NCBI RefSeq assembly: GCF_036924715.1
Contig: NZ_JAZHSB010000001.1
Coordinates: 5,323,001-5,387,000 of the forward strand
Length of the DNA: 64,000 nucleotides
DNA from: Bradyrhizobium sp. AZCC 1721
GTDB lineage: Bacteria; Pseudomonadota; Alphaproteobacteria; Rhizobiales; Xanthobacteraceae
Direction of reading: 5' to 3'
The notes under the pieces were generated by a model. It did not search any database and was not told where the DNA came from. It was given only the letters and a program-made list of their open reading frames with translations. This document shows positions 1-7,856 of the stretch, one piece after another (the first letter of the stretch is position 1; each line of letters begins with the position of its first letter). Made by a program: the position numbers and the translations under genes.

Positions 1-196
1 CCGGCTCCGCGGCTTCGACAATCGCGACATCGACGCCCGCTTCGCGCAGATGCAGCGCGGTGGAAAGTCCGGTGAAGCCTCCGCCGATCACGATCACATC
101 GGCCTGCCGCGAGCCGATCAGTTCCGGCAAATCAGGCCCCGATGGCGTCACGGCCGCCCACAATGAATCGGGCCAGCGGACGTTGCTCGTGTTCAT
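1..196 (-). CDS. FAD-dependent oxidoreductase, N-terminal fragment
   Basis: This is the first 65 or so residues of a protein that runs off the left edge of the window. After a short leader with a WPDSLWAA stretch it has a Rossmann FAD-binding segment, VIVIGGGFTGLSTALHLREA, followed by an acidic residue at the end of the second strand (VAIVEAA). This is the usual start of DAO-family amine or amino-acid oxidoreductases. Two ATG codons lie in tandem at 199 and 196. The AAAGG ribosome site is only 3 bases from the first and 6 from the second, so 196 is preferred. It is divergent from the glyoxalase-like gene at 270. Substrate cannot be told from this fragment. Confidence 0.75.
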   Translation of the reverse strand, partial: MNTSNVRWPDSLWAAVTPSGPDLPELIGSRQADVIVIGGGFTGLSTALHLREAGVDVAIVEAAEP

Positions 197-269
197 CATG
201 ATCCTTTCTTGCAGGCAACTGATCGTTCTGATTAGCTTAGACCGCTAACGAGCCTCAGGGAACAAAAGA

Positions 270-1124
270 GTGGCACTCAAAAACATCATCGGAATCGATC
301 ACGCCGTGGTCATGGTGAAAGATCTCGACAAAGCCGCCGAAAACTACAAGCGGCTCGGCTTCACCGTGTCGCCGCGCGGCACCCACAGCGCGCATATGGG
401 ATCGGGCAACTACACCATCATGTTCGACCCCGACTACATGGAATTGCTCGGCGTGCTGACGCCGACAGAACATAATGCTCCGGCGCGGACATATCTGGAA
501 AAGAACGGCGAAGGCATCGAGCGCATCGCGTTCACGGCGGTGGATTCCGCCGAAGGCGCGGAAGAAATTCGCGCGCGCGGCTATCCGCCGATTGGACCGA
601 CCGATTTCGAACGTCCCGTGACGATGCCGGATGGCACGGTATCCGCGGCCAAGTTTCGCATCTTCCAATGGCCGACGGCGGAAGCGCCGGGCGGCGTGCG
701 CATGTTTGCCTGCCAGCACAAGACGCGCGAGACGGTTTGGATTCCCGAATTGATGAAGCACGCCAATGGCGCCAAGCGCCTGAAGCAGGTGCTGATCGTC
801 ACGCCGGAGCCGGCGGATGACGCCGCGCAACTTGCGAGCATGATCGATCGTGAGGCACTGGTCGAACCAGACGGCGTCATTGCGGTCCCCTCAGGCGGCG
901 ACCGCGCCGACTTCATATTCCTGACAAAGACCCAGCTCGGCACACGCTACCCTGGCGTTCCGCTGACGGGGCTGCCCGAGCGCGGCGGCGCGGGGCTGGT
1001 GATCGCGGCCGATCTCGCGGCGGCGGAACAGGCGCTCGGCGCTGTCGGCGTGAAGAGTGCTGATGGCGTTGTGGTGCCGCCGGCAGAGGGCAACGGCACG
1101 ATGCTGGTGTTCGTTAAGGGGTAA
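270..1124 (+). CDS. VOC / glyoxalase-like domain protein
   Basis: The 284-residue protein opens with IIGIDHAVVMVKDLDKA, the first beta-alpha unit of the vicinal-oxygen-chelate fold with a potential metal ligand at His11, and a second ligand candidate in YMELLGV. The C-terminal half (about residues 150-280) looks like a second, more divergent VOC repeat, as in the Glyoxalase_3-type family. The start is GTG, because no in-frame ATG precedes the conserved N-terminus. VOC proteins include glyoxalases, ring-cleaving dioxygenases and isomerases, and nothing here selects a reaction. It is convergent with the permease gene at 1309. The call is firm at fold level only. Confidence 0.75.
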   Translation: MALKNIIGIDHAVVMVKDLDKAAENYKRLGFTVSPRGTHSAHMGSGNYTIMFDPDYMELLGVLTPTEHNAPARTYLEKNGEGIERIAFTAVDSAEGAEEIRARGYPPIGPTDFERPVTMPDGTVSAAKFRIFQWPTAEAPGGVRMFACQHKTRETVWIPELMKHANGAKRLKQVLIVTPEPADDAAQLASMIDREALVEPDGVIAVPSGGDRADFIFLTKTQLGTRYPGVPLTGLPERGGAGLVIAADLAAAEQALGAVGVKSADGVVVPPAEGNGTMLVFVKG

Positions 1125-1138
1125 GTCGGAGTGCTCGC

Positions 1139-1213
1139 GTCCCGGACGCGACGCAGCGTTCTCCCGGCGATGCGAAGCATCGTCCGGTACGCTGCTTCGC
1201 AGAGCCGGGACCC
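1139..1213. repeat. Dispersed GC-rich palindromic repeat, copy 1
   Basis: A stretch of about 75 bases in the convergent gap after the VOC gene resembles 19407-19475. The shared core of 24 identical bases is 1166-1189 here and 19428-19451 there. It contains the self-complementary GATGCGAAGCATC and is bracketed by CCCGG near the start and CCGGG near the end. It looks like an intergenic REP-type repeat. No coding role is seen. Confidence 0.6.
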
Positions 1214-1308
1214 AGCCGCGGCGTGGACCTCGGCTCTGCAGCGCACCGCCGGAGTCGCGCGAAGCGCGATCCCGAACGCGATGCGCTGCCGCGGAACGCG
1301 ACGGCCGA

Positions 1309-2967
1309 TTACTCCGCGGGCGCTGCCGCAGGTAGCTCCGGATGTGCGCTGTAATCCACGCTCGGACTCGTCTTCGCCAGCGCAAACAGTCCCGCCGCCA
1401 TCGCGGCATAGGCCAGCGCCACGCCCGGCGTGACACCGAGACCGCCGCCGATGCCGACGGCTTCGCCGTGCATGAAACCGAAATACGTCATGGCCGCGCC
1501 GGCGAGTGCAAAGGCTGACGCCTTCATGAAGTCGCGTTCGATCACGAACACGCCAATTGCGCCCAGCACGAGGCCGGCGAGGATCGAGCCGCCGCCCATC
1601 ACTTCCAGCCCGTGATAGAGCACGCCTTGCTGCGATAGCGATGCAAGGGCTGCTGATTTGACCGCGCCGACTTTGTCGGCCGCAAGACCGCCGACGGCTT
1701 GCGCCGCAGCCATGCTCGCACCGAGCATGGTGTCGATCTGCAGTTTCGCCCACGCCGCGAGATGGGGGGTCAGCGCCAGCACGATGGCGGGAGCGTGCTT
1801 GAGCGGCGTGGTCTGGAACGCCTGCGCGCCGATCAGCATGCCGATATAGAGCAGGATCGGCGAGATCGCGACCACAGGCACGAGCGCCAGCAGCACCGAG
1901 ATGATGCCGAACCACGACAGCAGCACCACCATGACGCCGGTCGCGGCCGAATAGCCGATCCGCCCGCCCATCGCTTTCCAGCCGGGATGGCCGATATAAA
2001 CAGCGTTGATGAAGGGATTACCCATCAGGCAACCGATCAGGCTGACGACGCCGTCGGCAGTCAGCACCCGCGTGGTCGGATATTCGTCGCCGGCGGCTTC
2101 CGCGCTTTCGACATTGTCCATGGCTTCGACGAGGTCGTAGATGCCGAACGGGATCGCGGTCACCAGGATGATGCCGAGGAATTCGAAGCCGGAGAAGACG
2201 TGGCCGAAGGCCGGCAGCGGTACCGAGAAGCCGAAATTGGCAAAGGCATCACTGAGGCCCTTCAGGCTCAACCCGCCGAGCCCGAGGCCGAACAGGTTCG
2301 AGCCCCACGCGATCAGCATGCCGGCGGCAATGGCGACAAGGCCTGCCGGAATCCCCTTCGGATATTTCACGCCACCGAACCAGCTCACCAGGATGATGGC
2401 GAAGCAGATCAGGCCGATCTGCGGCGTCATGTACATTTCCAGCGCCGGGCGCATCGAGATGAAGGTGACCGAGACGCCGGCGAGCGTGCCGAGCAGCGCC
2501 GCGCGCGGGGTGATTTTCCGGATGTAGGGCGCGATAAAACCGCCGATCATCAGAATAAAACTCTGGAAGAACACCCAGACCAGGCCGGCCGACCAGCCCT
2601 TCACGGGGTCACCGGTCTTGAGCGTGATCGGCAGCATGATCACGAAGGTGACGATGAACATGTGCGGTACGCTGACGCCGGACGGCAGCGCGCAGACGTC
2701 GTTGCGGCCGGTCTTCTGCGCCAGTTTGTAGGCGAGATATGCGTAATAGAACGTCGAGAGGCACATCATGAGGCCGAGCGCCGGCAGGATGCGGCCGAAC
2801 ACGATATTGTCCGGCATCTTCAGCACGAAGCGCAGCAAGCCGGTCAGCACCAGCATGTTGACGAGGATGTTGGTGCCGAAGCCGAACAGCGCGTTCCAGT
2901 CGCCCGGCGTCCACAGCGCCGGCTTGAAAGTGGATGTACCTGATGTCCCCGTTGCGCTCGTGCTCAT
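1309..2967 (-). CDS. NCS2/AzgA-like membrane permease, possible purine or ureide transporter
   Basis: The 552-residue protein is hydrophobic, with about 12-14 membrane segments. It has the general look of the nucleobase-cation symporter-2 / sulfate-permease superfamily: an N-terminal repeat with GFGTNILVNMLVLTGLL, a central PFGIYDLVEAMDNVESAEA segment resembling the conserved acidic motif of AzgA-type carriers, and a C-terminal hydrophobic block. Its start codon overlaps the stop of the isochorismatase-fold hydrolase at 2964 by four bases (ATGA), so the two are co-translated and the permease probably imports that enzyme's substrate or a relative. The substrate is inferred from context only. 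The last 40 or so residues are Ala/Pro-rich. Confidence 0.75.
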   Translation of the reverse strand: MSTSATGTSGTSTFKPALWTPGDWNALFGFGTNILVNMLVLTGLLRFVLKMPDNIVFGRILPALGLMMCLSTFYYAYLAYKLAQKTGRNDVCALPSGVSVPHMFIVTFVIMLPITLKTGDPVKGWSAGLVWVFFQSFILMIGGFIAPYIRKITPRAALLGTLAGVSVTFISMRPALEMYMTPQIGLICFAIILVSWFGGVKYPKGIPAGLVAIAAGMLIAWGSNLFGLGLGGLSLKGLSDAFANFGFSVPLPAFGHVFSGFEFLGIILVTAIPFGIYDLVEAMDNVESAEAAGDEYPTTRVLTADGVVSLIGCLMGNPFINAVYIGHPGWKAMGGRIGYSAATGVMVVLLSWFGIISVLLALVPVVAISPILLYIGMLIGAQAFQTTPLKHAPAIVLALTPHLAAWAKLQIDTMLGASMAAAQAVGGLAADKVGAVKSAALASLSQQGVLYHGLEVMGGGSILAGLVLGAIGVFVIERDFMKASAFALAGAAMTYFGFMHGEAVGIGGGLGVTPGVALAYAAMAAGLFALAKTSPSVDYSAHPELPAAAPAE

Positions 2968-3674
2968 CGCAATCCCCCTGCTGCTGCCGTTGTTGGAATC
3001 TCCGGTGAAAGTGCGTCCAGCACCGCAGCTGAATCCGAGACCCAGCCGAAGATGCCGCCCTGCGCCTTGATCATCTTCAGGCCCATCTCGTGGAATTCGG
3101 GAAAATAGGAGGCGCAGCCATCTGCCAGCACCACGCAGCGATAGCCGCGGTCGTTGGCTTCGCGCACCGTGGTGTTGACGCAGACCTCAGTGGTGACGCC
3201 GCATACCAAAAGGTTCTCGATGCCGTAGCGCTGCAAGACGTCACCGAGCTCGGTGGCGTAGAAGGCGCCCTTGCCCGGCTTGTCGATCACGATTTCGCTG
3301 TCGAGCGGATAGAGTTCGGGAATGATGTCGTGGCCGGGTTCGCCGCGAATGAGAATGCGTCCCATCGGGCCGGGATCGCCGATGCGCAAGGACGGCGCGC
3401 CGCGCTCGACCTTGGCCAGCGGCGCGTCGGAAAGGTCGGGCAGATGGCCCTCGCGGGTGTGAATGACCAGCATGCCGGCCGCGCGCGCCGCTTCCAGCAC
3501 GGCGGCGATCGGCTTCACCGCGCGCGCGAGCTGGCTGACGTCGTTGCCGAGCGTTTCGCCGAAGCCGCCGGGCTCGAGAAAATCGCGCTGCATGTCGATG
3601 ATGAGAAGCGCGGTCGCTGCCCAGTCGAGCTCGATCGGCTCCGGCTCCGCTGCGAGCTTACTTGAGTTCGCCAT
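2964..3674 (-). CDS. Isochorismatase-family cysteine hydrolase, biuret-hydrolase-like
   Basis: This 236-residue cytoplasmic hydrolase has the complete Asp-Lys-Cys triad of the family: Asp27 in LLIIDMQRDF, Lys132 in DKPGKGAF and Cys165 in GVTTEVCVNTTVREA. The segments HTREGHLPDL, IRIGDPGP-like and RGEPGHDIIPELYP closely recall the biuret amidohydrolase of Rhizobium leguminosarum, which cleaves biuret to allophanate and ammonia. That match is from memory, not a search. Related enzymes act on ureidoacrylate (RutB) and N-carbamoylsarcosine. It is coupled by ATGA overlap to the downstream permease and is preceded by a consensus sigma-54 promoter, which fits nitrogen scavenging. No allophanate hydrolase is seen in the window. 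Confidence 0.82.
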   Translation of the reverse strand: MANSSKLAAEPEPIELDWAATALLIIDMQRDFLEPGGFGETLGNDVSQLARAVKPIAAVLEAARAAGMLVIHTREGHLPDLSDAPLAKVERGAPSLRIGDPGPMGRILIRGEPGHDIIPELYPLDSEIVIDKPGKGAFYATELGDVLQRYGIENLLVCGVTTEVCVNTTVREANDRGYRCVVLADGCASYFPEFHEMGLKMIKAQGGIFGWVSDSAAVLDALSPEIPTTAAAGGLR

Positions 3675-3716
3675 GACGTACGCGCCCCGAACGAGAGAAC
3701 CCCTCGGGAGAAATCA

Positions 3717-3732
3717 AGCAAGGCGCGTGCCA
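3717..3732 (-). promoter_or_regulatory. Sigma-54 (-24/-12) promoter for the ureide hydrolase-permease operon
   Basis: On the minus strand the sequence reads TGGCACG-CGCC-TTGCT, an exact match to the RpoN consensus TGGCACG-N4-TTGCW, with GG and GC at the required spacing. It lies about 43-58 bases upstream of the ATG at 3674, leaving a short leader. RpoN with NtrC is the usual nitrogen-starvation system in this group, so nitrogen-regulated expression is inferred. Confidence 0.75.
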
Positions 3733-3745
3733 TTGTGTACAATGG
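3730..3745. promoter_or_regulatory. Palindromic operator overlapping the -24 element
   Basis: CCATTGT and ACAATGG form 7-base perfect arms around a central GT. This is the ATTGT-N2-ACAAT pattern commonly bound by GntR/FadR-type regulators. The left arm shares CCA with the sigma-54 -24 box, so a bound protein would probably occlude RNA polymerase. The cognate regulator is not identified. Confidence 0.5.
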
Positions 3746-3923
3746 CGACCGGCGGCCGACAGCGACAAAATTGATCGTTGTTTCAATTCGTTGATTGTCG
3801 ATGCTGAGGCGGTGCGCTTTCCGTCCAACGCATTCTGGACGGGCATCTGCTCACTATCTAAGCAAACCGCAATTGCGCGTGCTGAACGACAACTTGTCTG
3901 TCCTGGCGCCGGGCATCGCCTCG

Positions 3924-5319
3924 CTATGCAGAGGCCACCTCAAGAGATTGCGAATTCCAGCTCAGCAGCGGCGTCCCGAATGCTCTGCTCCAGACCGTCA
4001 GAAAACGCGGAAACCAGGAGTGAGCGACTGCGCTCTGATAGGCCCATGTGCGATATTTCTGACCTTCTTCGGATAGAAGCTCCTGATAGCCGCCGTGCGT
4101 TTCGGTCGCGCGACGGATGTCCCTCAATATATCGCGGGCGCAGGACCGGTACTTGTCGGTGCCGGAAAATTCATCGTACTCCAGCATGCGATCGGCGAAT
4201 TCGACGTTAAACGTCGGCCAGCAGGAACGCCCCTGGTAGGCCGGAGCCGCAATCTTGTGGATCACCTTGTTCTGCGGGTTATCCGTGGACACCAGGAAGT
4301 GTGATGTATCCGGGATTCGAAACCGCGGTTCGCCAAGGATCAGATCCGTCGTGGCTGCGAATAGCGCGCGTTCGCTTACCTCCGCTCAGATCCCAAAATC
4401 CCTGGTGCACATTGACGAAGTCCAGGGCAACGGAAGACGCCCCCGGTTCGCTCGGGGAATCCAGGGAATGCGTGATATAGCCATGCTTGCCGAACAGCCC
4501 GAGCAACTGCTTTTTATATAGTGAAAGCGTGCGTCCGAGCAGCCCTTCCAGCTCGATCTGGTCGATCACCCCCAACCGTATTCCGCGCACAAAGGTCGCG
4601 TAGACGCATGCATTGGTGACGAACCGCCGGCGCTCGGCGCGGGTATCCGTCGCCGCGGAACGGGGTGCCGTTACGTCGCACAGCAAAGCTGTGAGGCCGT
4701 TGTCGTCGAACGGCTGCAACGAGCCGGCAAGTTGAAATATCGCTTTCTCCAGGTCCTTCCGATACTGGCCAAGCAACAAGCGGCCGGCATGCGCGCCTTG
4801 CGCCATCGCCAAATACGAAGATGTCCTTTGGTCCGCGCGCATAATCTGCTCCAGACCCGCGAGAATGCCCAGCAGCGTATCCGACGGCAGCGAGAAGTAA
4901 TTGACGCCGATGTAACGATCGTTGCCTGCGGGAACGATGGTCGTCGTGACGACATCGGAGCGAACGGCCTCCAACATCAGCCGGACGCTTTTGTCCAGCA
5001 AGCGAACCCTGCGGACGGCATCCTCGGAATCCAGGATGGTCTCGGGATCGAGTACGTCTGGATAAAACCAGGCAAAGTCCCGGGGATAATAGGCGGATGC
5101 GTGCGGCGCCCCTGTGACCAGAAAGTCCTCCGTCGGAGAAAAGGCACTGTTGACCGAGTGCGCGTACAGCTCCTCGATCCCGGCCGATGGGCGATACCTT
5201 CTCAGGAAGCGATCACCGAGAAAATTGACGGCCTGAATACCGTTGGCGACACAGGAGGCAAACGGACCCTGATAAAACCGGTATTCGCGATGTGATGAAA
5301 ATGAAATATGACGATGCAT
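3924..5319 (-). pseudogene. Frameshifted (alpha/alpha)6-barrel glycosidase-like protein
   Basis: Two reading frames join into one protein of about 464 residues. The first (from the ATG at 5319) runs through ...HQGFWDLS. The second resumes as EVSERALFAATTDLILGEPRF and continues past NPQNKVIHKIAAPAYQGRS to the stop at 3924. One extra base between about 4378 and 4386 accounts for the break, and the total length (1396) is 3n+1. YYPRDFAWFYPDV, and TWAYQSAVAHSWF near the end, suggest a helical toroid glycosidase fold, but I do not recognise the family. Base composition looks lower in GC than the flanks, which could mean transfer. Gene decay and a sequencing error cannot be separated here. Confidence 0.6.
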
Positions 5320-5491
5320 AGGCTTGGATCAACGAGGTCTCGTGGTTTCGACTATCACGTGTTGTTACTCATGACATCGTCGATTCGTCTTTCTGTCAGA
5401 TGAATTATGATGTCACCTGCTTGTCACAAATGGACGTGGCAGCGGTGCTCAGAACGTAAGGCGACTTAGGCGAGCGGCGGATTACGCTGCG

Positions 5492-6772
5492 TTAATCCGT
5501 CCTAGGTTCCCTCGGCCGGAAATTCTCGATCAGCCGCAGCAATACGCGCGCCCCCGCATCTGCGTCGGCAAGTTCGACATGCTCGGCCGGGTTATGGCTG
5601 ATGCCACCGCGGCAGCGCACGAACAGCATGGCGACATCTGATATATCGATCATTGCCATGCCGTCATGCCCCGCCCCGCTCGGCAGTTCGAACACGCCAT
5701 AGCCTTCGGCAGCAACCGCTTCCGCGACCTGCGCTTTCAGCCAGGGCGCACAGGGCACGGTGCGGTTCTCATGGGTGACGTCGATCTGCAGCGACAGTTC
5801 ACGGCGCCTTGCGATTGCCTCGATCTGCTGCACGATCTCGGCGACGGCGTGCCTGCGGTGCGGATCGGCCGGCGCGCGGATGTCGAGCGTGAAGGAGACC
5901 TGCCCCGGAATGACGTTGGTGGCGCCTGGCAGCGCGGTGATGACGCCGACGGTGCCGACCAGACCGGCGCCATCGGCCTTGCAGAATTGCTCGACCGCGA
6001 CGATGCATTCGGCAGCGCCCGCCAGCGCGTCGCGCCGCAGCGCCATCGGCACCGTCCCGGCATGGCCGGCCATGCCGGAGAGATTTGCGGCGAGCCGCGT
6101 GGCGCCCGCGATCGCCGTCACCACGCCGACAGGAATGTTTTGCTGTTCCAGCACCGGCCCCTGCTCGATGTGCAGCTCGACATAGGCATGCAGCTCGCGG
6201 CGGGTGCGCGCCGCCGCACCGATCTGGCCGGGGTCGAGGCCGAATTGCACCATGGCCCCGCGCATCGAGACGCCGTCACGGTCGCGCGCGTCGAGCACGC
6301 TTGCGTCGAAGGTTCCCGCGACCGCCCGGCTGCCGAGCAGCGTCGAGGCAAACCGCACGCCCTCCTCGTCGGCGAAACCGACGATCTCGACCGCGAACGG
6401 CAGCCGCACGCCGCGCCGGTTCAGATCGGCGACGCAGGCGATCGCGGTGATGACCCCGAGCGGCCCATCCCATTTGCCGGCATCGCGCACGGTATCGTAG
6501 TGCGAGCCCAGCATCAGGCAGGGCAGTCCCGGGCGGTCGCCCTCGTAACGGCCGCAGACATTGCCGATGGCGTCGAGATGCGCTTCCATGCCGGCATCCC
6601 GCATCCAAGACAGAATGAGATCGGCTGCCGTGCGATGCTCAGGCGAGAGGAAGATCCTCGCCAGATGCTGCGGCGTCTCGGAAATCATTCCGAGCTGATT
6701 GATACGGCTTACGATTTCATCGCCGAGCCGGGATCCTGCCGTCCCGCCACTGGCCGTCTGTGTCTCGTTCAT
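5492..6772 (-). CDS. Allantoate amidohydrolase / M20 Zn-dependent carbamoylase
   Basis: The protein has 426 residues from the ATG at 6772. It shows the M20 hydantoinase/carbamoylase motifs: LGSHYDTVRDAGKWDG (His and bridging Asp), ADEEGVRF (general-base Glu pair), HIEQGPVLE (His) and SGAGHDGMAM near the C-terminus, with a dimerisation domain inserted between. In this neighbourhood, downstream of uricase and near PuuE and UraD-UraH, allantoate to ureidoglycine is the natural reaction. N-carbamoyl-amino-acid hydrolase is the family alternative. The frame is open further upstream (ATG at 6814 and 6850), but the conserved part starts after 6772. Only 56 bases separate it from uricase, so one operon is likely. 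Confidence 0.8.
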   Translation of the reverse strand: MNETQTASGGTAGSRLGDEIVSRINQLGMISETPQHLARIFLSPEHRTAADLILSWMRDAGMEAHLDAIGNVCGRYEGDRPGLPCLMLGSHYDTVRDAGKWDGPLGVITAIACVADLNRRGVRLPFAVEIVGFADEEGVRFASTLLGSRAVAGTFDASVLDARDRDGVSMRGAMVQFGLDPGQIGAAARTRRELHAYVELHIEQGPVLEQQNIPVGVVTAIAGATRLAANLSGMAGHAGTVPMALRRDALAGAAECIVAVEQFCKADGAGLVGTVGVITALPGATNVIPGQVSFTLDIRAPADPHRRHAVAEIVQQIEAIARRRELSLQIDVTHENRTVPCAPWLKAQVAEAVAAEGYGVFELPSGAGHDGMAMIDISDVAMLFVRCRGGISHNPAEHVELADADAGARVLLRLIENFRPREPRTD

Positions 6773-6828
6773 GCTGTTCCAGTGAAGCGCGCCGCGAGCG
6801 GAGCCTTCCGACATTGTGGGGGTGCCTT

Positions 6829-7671
6829 TTACCCCCTTCCCACTGTGCACTCAATCTGGCCATGGGGCTCGTCGGTCGGCAGGAAAACGTCGTTATTGTT
6901 ATCCAACCCGAAAGCCGACAGGTTCATCGGGATGAAGTGCATGTTGGGGCAGGCCATGCTGATTTCCGAGATCTCGGGCACCGCCGCCAGCGCCGCCTCG
7001 CCCATCCGGTACAGGCTGTCCTGAACGCTCATGCTGTAGGTCGTGCTGAACACTTCGAGCACGGTATCCGTAATCTTCGCATTCGCCGCCGGATAGTTCG
7101 ACGGCTTGCCCGACCATTTCCAGGACGCGACCATGCTGGTCGCGCACATCCGGTCGGCGGTCTCCGGCAACGTGGTGTAGCGATCCCGCGGATAGTTCTC
7201 CCAGCCGGACTGCGTCGACTTCATGAAGGAGAACCCGTCGATGCCGGATTCCAGTGTCGACGGCCCGCCCCGCGCGGCCGCGACCTCGACAAACGGCCTG
7301 CCGTTATTGTCGAGCACAAAGCTGTGGGGATGCGGCTTGCCGCCAAAACTCAGGCGGCGCCATTTGGTCTCATGCGCGGTGATGGCAACCGAGGCAATCT
7401 GCGGATAGGTGTCGAGATATCGCTTCGCCAGCACCTGGCAGAATTCCTCGGTGCAAAGGCCAGCATTCTCGCGTGCAACGACATTGACGATGTTCTTGAT
7501 GGTGTCGGTCGCCACCGATGTGGAATTGTCGGCATGGGTATAGGCACGGGCAAAGTCGCCTTCCATCATTGCCTTGATGCTGAGCTGGCTGACCTCATGG
7601 CGATCACCGTCCCGATGAATACGCATGACCCGGACGCGGCCCTTTCCGTATCGGTTCTTGATCAACGGCAT
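6829..7671 (-). CDS. Urate oxidase (cofactor-free uricase)
   Basis: This 280-residue uricase converts urate to 5-hydroxyisourate with O2. From the ATG at 7671, preceded by GGAGG at proper spacing, it begins MPLIKNRYGKGRVRVMR. Lys10 and Thr55 (in STSVATDTIKN) match the catalytic Lys-Thr dyad of the family, and the third catalytic residue is the His in PNMHFIPMNL. The T-fold repeats are complete and length is normal for bacterial forms. The frame is open 35 codons further upstream, but that part has no family resemblance and overlaps the sigma-54 promoter. It is the first gene of the uricase-allantoate amidohydrolase unit. Confidence 0.93.
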   Translation of the reverse strand: MPLIKNRYGKGRVRVMRIHRDGDRHEVSQLSIKAMMEGDFARAYTHADNSTSVATDTIKNIVNVVARENAGLCTEEFCQVLAKRYLDTYPQIASVAITAHETKWRRLSFGGKPHPHSFVLDNNGRPFVEVAAARGGPSTLESGIDGFSFMKSTQSGWENYPRDRYTTLPETADRMCATSMVASWKWSGKPSNYPAANAKITDTVLEVFSTTYSMSVQDSLYRMGEAALAAVPEISEISMACPNMHFIPMNLSAFGLDNNNDVFLPTDEPHGQIECTVGRG

Positions 7672-7738
7672 GCAAAGGGCCTCCCGTTCAGGTGGAGAAT
7701 TTGCGGCGATTTCGATCGCCCGGTAAGCTCGGATATTG

Positions 7739-7754
7739 AGCAACCTTCGTGCCA
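7739..7754 (-). promoter_or_regulatory. Sigma-54 promoter for uricase operon
   Basis: The minus strand reads TGGCACG-AAGG-TTGCT, an exact fit to the RpoN -24/-12 consensus, ending about 67 bases before the uricase ATG. It is back to back with the near-consensus site at 7796-7811 that points to the permease gene. Confidence 0.78.
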
Positions 7755-7760
7755 CAGAGC

Positions 7761-7788
7761 AAGGCTTTAGGGACAAGGCTTTAGGGAA
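7761..7788. repeat. Tandem 14-base direct repeat between divergent promoters
   Basis: AAGGCTTTAGGGAC is followed at once by AAGGCTTTAGGGAA. The pair fills most of the space between the two divergent sigma-54-like promoters. It may be a regulator site spaced at about 1.3 helical turns, or a simple duplication. Confidence 0.6.
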
Positions 7789-7795
7789 CAGCTTC

Positions 7796-7811
7796 TGGCA
7801 CGAGCCTTGTA
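7796..7811 (+). promoter_or_regulatory. Sigma-54-like promoter for urate/xanthine permease
   Basis: TGGCACG-AGCC-TTGTA matches the RpoN consensus except for T in place of C in the -12 GC doublet. Spacing to the ATG at 7857 gives a leader of roughly 35 bases. The -12 mismatch lowers certainty, but the mirrored perfect site next to it supports the reading. Confidence 0.5.
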
Positions 7812-7856
7812 TCGGTTAAGACGGGCCGAGCGGCCCGCATCAGGGGGAGTCCGAAC

